A stretch of DNA of 58,468 bases from positions 1 through 58,468 of the forward strand of contig JAJDEI010000205.1 of the NCBI GenBank assembly GCA_029259845.1, in the 5' to 3' direction. The notes under the pieces were generated by a model. It made no database searches, was not told where the DNA came from, and saw only the letters and a program-made list of their open reading frames with translations. Shown one piece after another: positions 27,104 through 39,712 of the stretch. Position 1 is the first letter of the stretch, and every line of letters begins with the position of its first letter. This DNA is from Planctomycetaceae bacterium (GTDB lineage: Bacteria; Planctomycetota; Planctomycetia; Planctomycetales; Planctomycetaceae). Both the position numbers and the translations under genes were made by a program.

Positions 27104-28504
27104 ATGAGTCGTCCCCGGGTCAGGAACACCCTCTTGCTGGCGTGCATCACGGTGACCGCTGTCAGTTTCCCCAGCCATGCTGAGGAACCGGACATCGAAG
27201 TGGTTCGCTTTCGGCCATTTTCGCGATTCCTGCGGAACAAATCGGACGAGCAGGACAAGGACAAGGGCGATTCGGCCCCGGGGCTTGAGGAACCAGTCAA
27301 GGCCCCTCCCACGGCCAAACGTCGGACTGCCCCCCAGACGTCCGAACGCTCTGGGGACGACCCGCTGCTGCTGCTTACCGAACGGGCCATTGAGAAGACC
27401 AGCCATCGCTACCTGGATGCCAATCAGCACCGTCCCTGGCAAATCACGCATGGGCTGGTCGCGTTGCGGAAGGATTTCGTTCTCCGAGACGGAAACCGGA
27501 CCGTCAATGCCATCGAATGGATCTCCGACGGAGCGCAATTCCGCGGCCAGTACTGGTTCGAGGCAACTGAATACGGTGCGCGGGCCCATCCCTACAACGG
27601 GGTTCCCTACGAATTCGAGGGGCACGTCAACCAGACGCTCGGCCTGCTGGCGCTTTCCAACCTGCCGCTCAGCCACGAATTCCGCGTGCAGGACGGGAAA
27701 ACAGTGACAATGGCCGATATGGTCCGCCATGCCCAGATGACAGCCAGCACACGCGGGGAGATCACTTGGACGCTGTGGTTCCTCACGCACTATCTCGATA
27801 TCGACACCGAATGGGTCAACGCGGACGACGAGCCGTGGAGCCTGGAAGAACTGGTTCGTCTCCAGACCAAAGGGAAAGTCGTGGGTGCCCCCTGCGGCGG
27901 GACCCACGGATTGTTCGCTCTGGCATACGCCCGAAACGCCTACCTGTACAAACACGGGGAATTGCGAGGTGTGTGGTTCGAGGCCGACCAAAAGGTCAAA
28001 CGTCACATCGAATTGGCCCGGTCGCTGCAAAACTACGATGGCAGTTTCTCGACGGAATACTTCAAAGGCCCCAGCCACAGCCGCGATTTCAACGAGCGGA
28101 TCAAGGCGTCCGGCCATATGCTGGAATGGCTGATGATGTCACTCCCGCATCAGCGGCTCAGCGAGGCGTGGGTCCGCCGTGCCGTTGCCGCGATTGCGAC
28201 GGACATGGTGCACAATGCATCGCGACCGGCCGAATGTGGTCCGCTCTATCACGCGCTGCACTCGCTGATTCTGTACCGGGACCGGATGTCATTGCCGCAA
28301 CCCGCGACACCGGAGACACTGGCGGAGCAGCCTCCACAACCGGATTCATCTGCCTCGCCATCAACGCGAACGGCCGAAGCGAACGGAAACCAAGCCGCTG
28401 GACGTCCTGAAGCTGAGACTGAGACTGCCCCCGCTCAACAGAGCCCCAGTCTCGAACCGGTGCGGATTGCTGTCGATCCGGACGAGACCCGCCTGACCCG
28501 CTGA
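27104..28504 (+). CDS. Secreted protein of unknown function with helical, toroid-like repeats
   Basis: The 466-aa protein has a signal peptide (NTLLLACITVTAVSFPSHA, cleavage after SHA). A charged linker and a central helical domain follow, with recurring Trp/His/Gly-rich pieces: NQHRPWQITHGLVALRKDF, YEFEGHVNQTLGLLALSNL, APCGGTHGLFALAYARNAYL, KVKRHIELARSLQNYDGSFS and KASGHMLEWLMMSLPHQRLS. The pattern of helix pairs with GTHGLFAL and NYDGSFST is reminiscent of terpene-cyclase-like alpha-toroids. That is speculation; close planctomycete proteins are usually listed under an uninformative name. A Thr/Ser/Pro/Ala-rich tail follows (about 400-466). It is divergent from aroA. Confidence 0.8.
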   Translation: MSRPRVRNTLLLACITVTAVSFPSHAEEPDIEVVRFRPFSRFLRNKSDEQDKDKGDSAPGLEEPVKAPPTAKRRTAPQTSERSGDDPLLLLTERAIEKTSHRYLDANQHRPWQITHGLVALRKDFVLRDGNRTVNAIEWISDGAQFRGQYWFEATEYGARAHPYNGVPYEFEGHVNQTLGLLALSNLPLSHEFRVQDGKTVTMADMVRHAQMTASTRGEITWTLWFLTHYLDIDTEWVNADDEPWSLEELVRLQTKGKVVGAPCGGTHGLFALAYARNAYLYKHGELRGVWFEADQKVKRHIELARSLQNYDGSFSTEYFKGPSHSRDFNERIKASGHMLEWLMMSLPHQRLSEAWVRRAVAAIATDMVHNASRPAECGPLYHALHSLILYRDRMSLPQPATPETLAEQPPQPDSSASPSTRTAEANGNQAAGRPEAETETAPAQQSPSLEPVRIAVDPDETRLTR

Positions 28505-28580
28505 CACATCGGGAAACAGCGCACCGGGAAACAGCGCGGCGTTGTTGCTGTGGCGACGCGCTGATCCGGCGTCCGTCTCG

Positions 28581-29474
28581 TCAGGCAAACACCTGACGGG
28601 GGGCAATCTGGGACTGCTGCTCGCGAAACTCGCCGATCGCGACCAGTCCCCCGGACGGCGAGACAAGGGCGCATGGCTCCCCCTCCGCGGGGGTGAGTGA
28701 TTCCGGGCAACGGACCGGTCGTCCGTGCCGCAACTGGGAGATCATCGCGGCATCACAGTCGATCGTGGTCAGATGGGACACGGCTGCCAATGACGGAACC
28801 AACACCTCGGAGACGGTCTCAGCCGTGATGTCACACGGACGGACGGACGTTTCTTGTCCGAACGGGCCGATCCGCGTTCGCGTCAGACCGCTCATGACCG
28901 CATCACTGCCAACGGCGCGGGCAATGTCGCGTCCCAGAGACCGGATGTACGTGCCGCTGCCGCATTCGATCTCCAGACTGAGTCGCGGTGGATCGAATTC
29001 CAAGAGGTCCAGACGAAAGACGTCGACCTCGCGCGGCTGCACGTCCGGCGTGTGGCCCTTGCGGGCGAGCTGATAGGCCCGCCGGCCGCCAATCTTAACG
29101 GCCGAGAAAACGGGAGGAGTTTGGGTGATCCGACCGACGAATCGGGGGAGCACCTCCAGAAGCTGCTCGCGGCTCACGGGGGGCACACCGGCAAGCTCCC
29201 GAACATCCCCCTCGATGTCGTCCGTCTCGCTCGAGTGCCCCCACAGGAATTCGCCGCGGTACGATTTTCGGAACTCGTGCAGATAGGGGACCAGTCGCGT
29301 TGCCTGGCCAATGCAAACGATCAACACGCCGCCGGCGATGGGGTCGAGCGTCCCCGCATGGCCGACCTTGGCGGGTTTGACCAATCGCTTCACGTGGTCG
29401 ACAGCCTGCCGCGAGGTCCAGCCGACCGGCTTGTCGACGTTGAGAAAACCGCACAGCTCGGCAGGGGATGACAT
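28581..29474 (-). CDS. truB: tRNA pseudouridine-55 synthase
   Basis: The 297-aa enzyme isomerises U55 in the T loop of tRNAs. The motifs NVDKPVGWTSRQAVDHVKRL and VGHAGTLDPIAGGVLIVCIG carry the catalytic Asp. They are followed by FRKSYRGEFLWGHSSETDD, QTPPVFSAVKIGGRRAYQLA and CGSGTYIRSLGRDIARAVG. Length is normal for TruB without an extended PUA domain. A CTP synthase gene lies upstream on the same strand. Confidence 0.96.
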   Translation of the reverse strand: MSSPAELCGFLNVDKPVGWTSRQAVDHVKRLVKPAKVGHAGTLDPIAGGVLIVCIGQATRLVPYLHEFRKSYRGEFLWGHSSETDDIEGDVRELAGVPPVSREQLLEVLPRFVGRITQTPPVFSAVKIGGRRAYQLARKGHTPDVQPREVDVFRLDLLEFDPPRLSLEIECGSGTYIRSLGRDIARAVGSDAVMSGLTRTRIGPFGQETSVRPCDITAETVSEVLVPSLAAVSHLTTIDCDAAMISQLRHGRPVRCPESLTPAEGEPCALVSPSGGLVAIGEFREQQSQIAPRQVFA

Positions 29475-29571
29475 GGTTAGGGGGGCGAGGACCAGGGACC
29501 GGGGGTCAGGGATGAGGGGACGGCTCGGATTTTGTAATCACGGTTAGCCGCCAAGCTTGCTCGCCGGGCTT

Positions 29572-29707
29572 GTAAGCGTTCACAGGGTGGGGGGGCAGGC
29601 ACGATTTTCGGCCATCACGTCCTTTGTGTCGGAGACCGCTTCCCGCCGAAAATCGTGCCTGACCCCGGATCTTCCGTGAAAAACTCGCCCAACCTGTAAA
29701 CGGTTAC
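29572..29707. repeat. Dispersed inverted-repeat element, family 2, copy 1
   Basis: Outer arms are GTAAGCGTTCACAGGGTG at 29572 and CAACCTGTAAACGGTTAC ending at 29707. Perfect inner arms are CAGGCACGATTTTCGGC and GCCGAAAATCGTGCCTG. The loop contains CACGTCCTTTGTGTCGGAG. It lies between pyrG and truB. Confidence 0.85.
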
Positions 29708-29762
29708 GCCGCGCTTCCGTCAAGACGTCGTTGAATCAATCCGGGTCCCCGCCCCACGCCCA

Positions 29763-31448
<1,686 letters not shown>

Positions 31449-31562
31449 TTAAGGTTCCAAAGCCAACGGGCTACGCCCCGTGGGTCTCAGAGACGGACAC
31501 AGGGGGTCCGCTGGTGATGGTTGAAACAGGAGTCGTTCGCTGGGGATCCGACCGGCTGGCGA

Positions 31563-32327
31563 TCAGCCATCAACCATTCGCGCAACAAACCGAGCATAGT
31601 CGTCGCGCGTGTCGATGCCAACTGAGGCCTGCCGCACGATACCGACTTGGATCGAAGCCCCTGCCTCCAAGACTCGCAATTGCTCCAGCTTCTCCAACTG
31701 CTCAAGGCGGCCCGGAGGCCACTCCGTGAACGCCAGCAGAAACTCACGCCGGTACGCATACACCCCCAGATGCAGCAGCCATGGCGATTCCATCGCCACA
31801 TGGTCGTTTCGCATCCAGTCCTCCGGCAACCCGTCCCGCGCATGAGGGATCGGTGCGCGGCTGAAATAGAGCGACCGCCCGTCAGCCGCCCGGACGACCT
31901 TCACACAGGCTGGATCGCTGAGAATCAGCGGATCGTCGATGGGAGTCGCCAGCGTTGCCATCTCCGTGCGGGGGGCGTCCCGCAGCATGCCCACCAGGTA
32001 ATCGAGATCCGCCGGGCTAATCTCCGGCTCATCTCCCTGAACGTTGACGACAACCTCAGCATCTGTGCCGCAGCGGCGGACGACTTCCGCAATCCGATCC
32101 GTGCCGCTGGGGTGCTCGCCGGTCATCTCCGCGCGCCCGCCAAACTCACGCACAACGGATGCAATTTCCGGGGAGTCGGTCGCCACGATCACCTCATCAA
32201 TGCATGAAGAGGATCGGACCGCTTCCCACGTATGCTGAATCAGCGGTTTGCCGGTCTCGCGCAACAGCAACTTCCGCGGGAGCCGCGAGGACTCCAGCCT
32301 CGCCGGAATCAGGCCGTAAACCGCCAT
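31563..32327 (-). CDS. kdsB: 3-deoxy-manno-octulosonate cytidylyltransferase
   Basis: The 254-aa enzyme activates Kdo to CMP-Kdo for lipopolysaccharide. Motifs include GLIPARLESSRLPRKLLL, DEVIVATDSPEIASVV, EMTGEHPSGTDRIAEV, VVNVQGDEPEISPADLD and HLGVYAYRREFLLAFTEW. The start at ATG 32327 is decided by AGGAGG eight bases upstream; the frame is open 36 codons further but those codons lie outside the fold. Its presence agrees with a cell envelope that includes lipopolysaccharide. Confidence 0.95.
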   Translation of the reverse strand: MAVYGLIPARLESSRLPRKLLLRETGKPLIQHTWEAVRSSSCIDEVIVATDSPEIASVVREFGGRAEMTGEHPSGTDRIAEVVRRCGTDAEVVVNVQGDEPEISPADLDYLVGMLRDAPRTEMATLATPIDDPLILSDPACVKVVRAADGRSLYFSRAPIPHARDGLPEDWMRNDHVAMESPWLLHLGVYAYRREFLLAFTEWPPGRLEQLEKLEQLRVLEAGASIQVGIVRQASVGIDTRDDYARFVARMVDG

Positions 32328-32650
32328 CGAAAACCTCCTGCCGATCACAACACAGGAGAACCGAGCCGATTCGCTCACATCCGGTGCTGCGAGAATCCTT
32401 CTCCGACGATCCGCACTGTGTGGCCACGTGACCACAAGGCGCTTCTATCACACGCACAGCCGAATGTCAAAACTCCGTCATCTTCGCTTGAGAATGAGGC
32501 TGCCGACGCGGATCTCGGCGTCACCCCGAAACTATCCGTACGACAAAGGCTTCAAAGTTTTGTCTCGTGTGCAATTTATTGCCGGGGGATGGGCCGCGGA
32601 TGACGCGGATTGGGCGGTTGGCGGCGGATCGGCACACAGTCCGGAAGAGT

Positions 32651-32791
32651 TTGTGAGTTTAGCTCAACGCGTGCCCAAACCCCCGGTGTTTCGGACCAAC
32701 GAGGGCGCGAGAAGCCTGATTTGAGCGGCAATGGTCCTCAACGTTTTGCGAGGTCATGAGACACCGGGGGTTTCCCCTGAAAAACTCACAA
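32651..32791. repeat. Nested double inverted repeat
   Basis: Outer arms TTGTGAGTTT and AAACTCACAA enclose perfect 13-bp inner arms AAACCCCCGGTGT and ACACCGGGGGTTT. The interior 32690-32760 has no coding signal. Confidence 0.75.
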
Positions 32792-32796
32792 GCTCG

Positions 32797-32949
32797 AAGC
32801 GTTCACCGGTTGGGGCCGGGCCCCTGTTTCGGCCATGGCCGGCTTTGTGTCGCTCACCGTTTTCCGCCGAAAACGTTGCCCGGCCCCTGTCTTCTCTGGC
32901 CCCGAGTCTCCCCGAAAAGCGATGTCCCACCTGTCAACGGTGATAACGC
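32797..32949. repeat. Dispersed inverted-repeat element, family 2, copy 2 (divergent)
   Basis: Outer arms are AGCGTTCACCGGTTGGGG and CCACCTGTCAACGGTGATAACG-like sequence. The inner part contains GGGCCGGGCCCCTGTTTCGG and CGAAAACGTTGCCCGGCCCC. It follows the nested repeat directly. Sequence identity to copies 1 and 3 is lower, but the layout is the same. Confidence 0.65.
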
Positions 32950-33142
32950 CGGTCCCATTGCTGATCCGCGCAAATCCGCCGAATCCGCGGTCTCTCCCCT
33001 TTGGTTGCGGCTCTGCGGCGCTGGGCCGGATCAGAGTGGGGGAGAGTCTCCTTTGGCAAGCCGGCGGTGCTTGCGCAGACTTACCACGAAGACTTGGGGT
33101 TCCGCGCTGCTTTGCGGCCGTGACGCTGAGCGGGCGCCTGGG

Positions 33143-33721
33143 TTATTGATCGTTGGCGAAGGCATAGTCGTCCCCGGCAGCGCCGGAATGGCAGTCGATA
33201 CACATGCCGACTTTCCCTGCGATCGACATGCCGTTCATCTGCGAGGGGCGGCCGTTGGGATCGTACTTGGCCCAGTACCAGTCGCCATGATCCGGATTGT
33301 AGCCGGGCGAACGATACATGACCGTGATCGCCATCAGCGTTGCACCGTCCGGCCCATAATTCTCCTTCACGAGAATCGAGCCGGCAGGCAGCGTCGCGGG
33401 GTCTCCGGCGGCGGCGCGGTTGGCGTACAGCTTGACGACTTTCCCATGGGGGCTATTGCCGGGATAGCCGTCCGTCGACAGGCCCGGCAGTGAGGCCCAG
33501 TTTTTGTATTGGGCCCGCGCCAGCCAGTTCCAGAACTGCGCCTCGAACGGCTGTTGATTGGCCGGCGGTCGCGCGGAACCAGACGGCCCATTCGACCGAA
33601 CGCCCGAACCCCCGCCGCGCGAGCCGCTTTGGGCGACCGCTGATCCATGATTGAAATGAATCGCCGCCAACAGCGCGATGCAGCCCAGGACGCCGAGCAG
33701 TGTTGTCGTTCGAGTGGTCAT
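33143..33721 (-). CDS. Cytochrome P460 family protein
   Basis: The 192-aa exported protein has an N-terminal signal (TTTLLGVLGCIALLAAIHF) and a Gly/Ser-rich linker. A P460-type domain follows with LPAGSILVKENYGPDGATL, MYRSPGYNPDHGDWYWAKYD and a C-terminal c-type heme motif CIDCH at residues 174-178. P460 cytochromes hold a Lys-crosslinked heme and often act in hydroxylamine or nitric oxide oxidation, but many planctomycete members are unassigned. The Lys of LVKENYGP is a candidate crosslink residue. A GGAG sequence lies about ten bases before the ATG at 33721. Confidence 0.85.
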   Translation of the reverse strand: MTTRTTTLLGVLGCIALLAAIHFNHGSAVAQSGSRGGGSGVRSNGPSGSARPPANQQPFEAQFWNWLARAQYKNWASLPGLSTDGYPGNSPHGKVVKLYANRAAAGDPATLPAGSILVKENYGPDGATLMAITVMYRSPGYNPDHGDWYWAKYDPNGRPSQMNGMSIAGKVGMCIDCHSGAAGDDYAFANDQ

Positions 33722-33925
33722 GGATTGGCTCCTGCTGATTGAGATGCGGATTGGTGGACGGCACGACGCTCGCTTGTCGGATTTATTGTCGCACGATCGT
33801 TCTCGCCGTTCTGTTGGACGGGTTACAGAGCGGAAAGATTCTCCAAACGGTCGCGCCGTCGGCCGCGGCTGCCAATCCCATTCGTTCCGATCGTCATTTC
33901 TGCCGGTTCGCAGGCCCGTGGACGG

Positions 33926-35380
<1,455 letters not shown>

Positions 35381-35400
35381 GGGTCGAACTCAGACGGAGG

Positions 35401-35537
35401 GTGGCTGGGGCGATCTAACGGATGGATGGTCGCTCTCGCTTGTTTTCCGGGGCTGTGTGCGGTCCAGGAAATTCGCCCATCGCCCCAGTTGCGAAACGCT
35501 TTCGACAATTGCACGATCCGAATCTCGCCCCAGCCAC
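35401..35537. repeat. Dispersed inverted-repeat element, family 1, copy C
   Basis: Outer arms are GTGGCTGGGGCG at 35401 and CGCCCCAGCCAC ending at 35537. The left half GATCTAACGGATGGATGG resembles copy A. The inner stem is less clear than in A, B and D. It lies just upstream of the DUF1501 gene. Confidence 0.8.
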
Positions 35538-35643
35538 CCTGAGAGCGGGGAGTGAATTCGGACGCGTTTCTTGGCACAGGTTGTGGCAGACCGCGGATTC
35601 ACATCATTTCTATGGACATTGGCAAGGCCAGGAACCGGCGCGC

Positions 35644-35739
35644 AGACACCCGGTGTCTCAATCGCTTCACAAGGTGATTGACAGAAGACGCTTTCAAAAT
35701 CGTTGGCGGTTGATCGTGCAAGTGAGACACCGGGTGTCT
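35644..35739. repeat. Perfect 17-bp inverted repeat
   Basis: AGACACCCGGTGTCTCA at 35644-35660 is exactly inverted at 35723-35739. Each arm is itself partly palindromic (ACACCCGGTGT). It lies just after the stop of the DUF1549/1553 gene and could serve as a terminator or mobile element end. Confidence 0.8.
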
Positions 35740-35763
35740 TTGTCGCAAGATACTCTCTGCTAC

Positions 35764-38700
35764 TCATGGCACGTAGGTGAACTCCTTGAGGTTAAACATC
35801 ACGTGGGCGACGTCCCTCCAAGTCGCACGGTCGCCCATCACGTTCTCCGTCGGAACGCCGTGCAGGTCGGCCAATTGGCCGATCAGCTGATTGAACTCCT
35901 GCGTTTCCGATTCGGTCGGCGGGCGGCTGAGTGCCTGGCGGAACAGGGTCTCGATCCTTGTCGTCTTCGTATCTCGATCCTGCCGGCACAGCCGTTCGGA
36001 CCAGACACCGGCCTGTTGAATGACGAACGGGTCGTTCAACAGGGCGAGCGCCTGCGCGGGGACGTTGGTCACATCGCGGCGGCCCTGGGTGACCTTGCTG
36101 CCGGGAAAGTTGAAGCCGGTGAGGAACTTGTCCCCTTCCATCAATGTCACCTTGATGTAAACGCTGCGGCGGCCGTCGCCATCGAGCGGACCGGGAAACA
36201 GCCGCCGGTACTCGTTCGCCTTCTCACGGTAGGGGGCGACGCTCATGCCGTACAGTGTCCGGTCGAGCCGCCCGGATGCGGCAAGGAGCGAATCCCGGAT
36301 GGACTCCGCGTCCATGCGGCGGGCCGGGTAGTGGCTCAGCAGGCGGTTGTTCGGATCGGTTGACCGGGCAGCATCGGTCACCCGGCTGGACATGCGAAAC
36401 GTTCGTGATTGCACGATCTCACGGATCAGTTGCTTGACCGACCAACCCTCGTCAATGAACCGCGTTGCCAGGTAGTCCAGCAATTCGGGATGCGACGGCC
36501 GGCCTCCCACGCGGCCAAAATCGTCGACCGACTTGACGATGCCCGTCCCGAACAGATGGTGCCAGACGCGATTCACCATCACACGGGCGGTGAGCGGATT
36601 CTGCGGCGACGCAATCGCCGCAGCCAGTGCGAGCCGCCCACTGCCGTGTTGAATCGGCCGATCGTCCGACCGGGCCAGTACCTCCAGAAAACGGCGCGGC
36701 ACCGCATCCCCCGGACGCTCGCAATCGCCGCGCACGAGAATCGGTTGCTCAAAACCGTCCCCCATGTCCCCCACGCCCGGCACAATTCTCGGCAGAGACA
36801 GCCCGTGCTGTTCGATCTCTCGGTAGGCGGCGACCGACTCCGCCAGAGGCGATGACTGGTCGACCGAGTTGCTCAACAGGTGCTGACTGACCAGCCACTG
36901 CAGCCATCGTGCGTCCTCGTCGGTTGCACGCCCTTCAGCCCATGCGTTGATGGCGTCCCGAATCACACGGGCATAGGCCTCGGCGATATCAGCCAATGCC
37001 TGCGGCGCGGGCTCATGTGGCTCGAAAAGTTTGACGAGATGGCTCAGGTCTGGCTGTGGGGGAGCCTTGCCGTCGTGCAGGACGACGCGGGTGATGCCGA
37101 AGTACGACCGAGGGTCGGCAGCCGCCTGCTCCCAGGGGATGCGGTCGTTCTTTTTGTCGCCTCCCAGTGTGCCCAGTTGGTCCGGGAACTTGGGGTTGTC
37201 GAACTTCGTCATCACCTCGGCATAGACGCGCAGGCTGTCGAGCCGGTCCGGCAACTCGAACGTTACCCATTGCAGCGAATCGCTCGTCAGTGCCCGGTAG
37301 TTCTTGTAGTTGAGCTGACAGTTGTTCGAGACCAGCCGGACAGCACTGGTCCCTTCTCCCATCACCTGCAAGCTGATGTGCGTGCGGTCTGTGCTCAACA
37401 CGGGCGAACGGAGCGTGCCGTTGAGCCGCTGCGAGACCACCTGCGTGAACGCTCCGGCGGGAAGCACCGCACGGACGACGTCATCCCCCTCATTGGCGAT
37501 GCAGAACTCTCCGCTGCCCGTCGGACGCCCGCGCAACCCCTGTCCCGTGACACTCCAGTCGCCAAAGTCGCCCTGCTGGAAGTCGACGTTCGTGGAAAAA
37601 TGGCTTTGATTGAACTCGGTCCGCGATTGTTGTTCGCTGAGGTATCGACCTGCGAGACCCTTCCATGCCGCGGCGAGATCGCCGCCTGCGGAGTCTGCCA
37701 ACGCATCAGCCGCTGACATCCACGGCAACAGCGGATGCTCCAACGGCGTCTCTCCCTTTTCCGGATCGACGGTCAGCGCATCGACCCATCGTTGGAGACG
37801 CTTTGAGTCGAGTCCGGCGGCTTGTTCAGCCGCATCGGGCTGATTTCGTTTGGCCGCCCCGGCTGCCATCAGATAGCGTGTGACGCTCTCCGCATCCTCC
37901 CGCCAAAGCACGGCAAGCTGCTGGCGAATCGTGTCTTTCAATTTGCCAAGCTGCCGGATCGGCTCAGCGTTCACTTCCGGAGAATCAATGGTGTGTGCCA
38001 CCAACCGCGAGCTGCGAAGGATGCCCAGCAGGGCGTAGTAGTCCTTCATCGAAACCGCGTCGATCTTGTGGTCATGGCAGCGGGCACACGCCACGGTTGT
38101 CGCGAGGAAGGCCTTCGTCAGTGTGTCAATCTGGTTGTCCGCCAAGTCGTAGCCGATCGACGGCAGTCCGATGCAATCGTCGTGGTTGACCTCGCCAAAC
38201 CGGTAGAACGCCGTGCCGATCACCGACTCGTTGAAGCGCTCCGGCTCGTTCCAACGCGGAGGCGAGAGCAGGTCCCCCGCGATGTGTTCAACCACCAACT
38301 GGTCGTACGGCACATCCTCGTTGAAGGCCCGGATCAGGTAATCGCGGTACCGCCAGGCGTGGTGGACTTCGTAATTCCATTCGTTGCCGTGCGTCTCGGT
38401 GAAGCGGACGACGTCCATCCAGTGCCGCGCCCAGCGCTCACCAAAATGAGGCGACGCCAGCAAGTCCTCGACGAGCGTCTCATACGCAGCATTCGGTTCC
38501 GTCGCGTGCTCAAAGACGAAGCGGTCGACATCCGCCGGCGTTGGCGGCAGTCCGAGCAGCACCAGACCCAGCCGCCGGATCAACGTCCGCGCGTCTGCTT
38601 CGACGCCGGGTGCCAACCCTGCCTTTTCGAGCCGCCGCAGGATGAACCGGTCGATCGGCTTGTCCGACCAATCCGCCTGCTCGACAGTTTCTCGGGTCGG

Positions 38701-39294
38701 GACGGCGGGGGATGTCACCGGTCGCAGGCTCCACCAATCACGGCGTGCGGCGAGTGTCGATTGCCACGAGAGTTCGTTCGCTTCGGCAGCGGTCGGCGGC
38801 CGGTCGCGCGGGTCGGGGGCTCCTCGTTTGATCCACTGCTCGAAGTCATCAATGACCGAATCCGGGAGTTTCCTGTCCGGAGGCATTTCGAACGTTTCGT
38901 GGCGCAACGCGCCGAGCAGCAGGCTCTCGTCCCGTTTACCCGGAACGACAGCCGGTCCGGTCTCGCCCCCCTTGCGGATTCCCTCGCGGCTGTCGAGCCG
39001 CAATCCGCCCTTGACCTCATCCGCCGAAGCCGAGTGGCACTCGTAGCAATGCTGGACCAGCACCGGACGAATTCGCTTCTCAAAGAAGCCGATTCCCGGA
39101 TCATCGGCGAGGGATGCCGGGGTTGCGCGACCAAACAGCAGCACGCAGCAGACCAAGCTTGGGCACCAACGGCCCGGCGACACAGCCCCCCGTCGAAGGA
39201 TTGCCATCAGACGGGATCCGGTACGCAGGCGACCGGGAACAGTCACAGAAGCGACACGCGCCCTGTCGATCAAAATCCCATCGAGCCTGATCAT
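35764..39294 (-). CDS. PSD1 / DUF1549 / DUF1553 protein with cytochrome c motif
   Basis: This protein of about 1176 aa has an N-terminal cytochrome c domain with HCYECHSASADEVKGG. A DUF1549 domain follows (FILRRLEKAGLAPGVEADAR, HFGERWARHWMDVVRFTETH), with a second CARCHDHKID motif. A lectin-like insert occupies the middle, and a C-terminal DUF1553 domain holds ARVMVNRVWHHLFGTGIVKS and NVPAQALALLNDPFVI. These proteins are exported, planctomycete-typical and of unproven role, thought to act in oxidation or polysaccharide handling. Three starts are possible: ATG 39309, ATG 39294 (AGAGGA four bases upstream) and ATG 39207, which puts a signal peptide at the terminus. I list 39294 with low certainty on the start. 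Confidence 0.9.
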   Translation of the reverse strand: MIRLDGILIDRARVASVTVPGRLRTGSRLMAILRRGAVSPGRWCPSLVCCVLLFGRATPASLADDPGIGFFEKRIRPVLVQHCYECHSASADEVKGGLRLDSREGIRKGGETGPAVVPGKRDESLLLGALRHETFEMPPDRKLPDSVIDDFEQWIKRGAPDPRDRPPTAAEANELSWQSTLAARRDWWSLRPVTSPAVPTRETVEQADWSDKPIDRFILRRLEKAGLAPGVEADARTLIRRLGLVLLGLPPTPADVDRFVFEHATEPNAAYETLVEDLLASPHFGERWARHWMDVVRFTETHGNEWNYEVHHAWRYRDYLIRAFNEDVPYDQLVVEHIAGDLLSPPRWNEPERFNESVIGTAFYRFGEVNHDDCIGLPSIGYDLADNQIDTLTKAFLATTVACARCHDHKIDAVSMKDYYALLGILRSSRLVAHTIDSPEVNAEPIRQLGKLKDTIRQQLAVLWREDAESVTRYLMAAGAAKRNQPDAAEQAAGLDSKRLQRWVDALTVDPEKGETPLEHPLLPWMSAADALADSAGGDLAAAWKGLAGRYLSEQQSRTEFNQSHFSTNVDFQQGDFGDWSVTGQGLRGRPTGSGEFCIANEGDDVVRAVLPAGAFTQVVSQRLNGTLRSPVLSTDRTHISLQVMGEGTSAVRLVSNNCQLNYKNYRALTSDSLQWVTFELPDRLDSLRVYAEVMTKFDNPKFPDQLGTLGGDKKNDRIPWEQAAADPRSYFGITRVVLHDGKAPPQPDLSHLVKLFEPHEPAPQALADIAEAYARVIRDAINAWAEGRATDEDARWLQWLVSQHLLSNSVDQSSPLAESVAAYREIEQHGLSLPRIVPGVGDMGDGFEQPILVRGDCERPGDAVPRRFLEVLARSDDRPIQHGSGRLALAAAIASPQNPLTARVMVNRVWHHLFGTGIVKSVDDFGRVGGRPSHPELLDYLATRFIDEGWSVKQLIREIVQSRTFRMSSRVTDAARSTDPNNRLLSHYPARRMDAESIRDSLLAASGRLDRTLYGMSVAPYREKANEYRRLFPGPLDGDGRRSVYIKVTLMEGDKFLTGFNFPGSKVTQGRRDVTNVPAQALALLNDPFVIQQAGVWSERLCRQDRDTKTTRIETLFRQALSRPPTESETQEFNQLIGQLADLHGVPTENVMGDRATWRDVAHVMFNLKEFTYVP

Positions 39295-39712
39295 CAGATC
39301 CTCTGGCATCGCGAGTCAGGTCTCCTCAACCGTGCGTGGGGACGACCGCGCCGTTTCCGTGCGGTCGTCTTGCCGTAGCCATGTTGGTCATTGCGACCGA
39401 TCAACGCCGAAAACGATGCGGCGCTGAACACCATCATGAGCGTTTTGTGCGTCGCGTACCAGTGGGACGGCCGCGCGGCCCAGGGGGAACGTGGTTTTCG
39501 CGATGGCGGATTCCTGGCGGTTCGCAGTCGCCGTTGCCTCCGGGTTAACCGGAATCATCGCTGGACGGTCGCCCGGAGCCAGCGGAGACGGCGAGCGCAC
39601 TCGCGATCGTGAGGCACCCACCACCCCGCACGCGAATCCCTTTTCCTGCCGCCGGGCAACCGATATGGTCGTCAGAGAACCTGTCCGCATTCGACACCGG
39701 GAGACACGAGGT

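Larger units (their letters stand above)
32436..33142. other. Intergenic region packed with nested inverted repeats
   Basis: No gene is supported. The region contains three layers of inverted repeats plus family 2 copy 2. The outer layer is GCCGCGGATGACGCGGATTGG near 32590 with imperfect inverse sequence near 32967-32990. The middle layer is TTGTGAGTTT at 32651 with AAACTCACAA at 32782. The inner layer is AAACCCCCGGTGT at 32677 with ACACCGGGGGTTT at 32761. Confidence 0.6.

Noticed and set aside
37822-39378. Plus-strand open frame of 518 codons opposite the DUF1549/1553 gene
   Set aside because: Antisense shadow of a gene with clear cytochrome c and DUF motifs.
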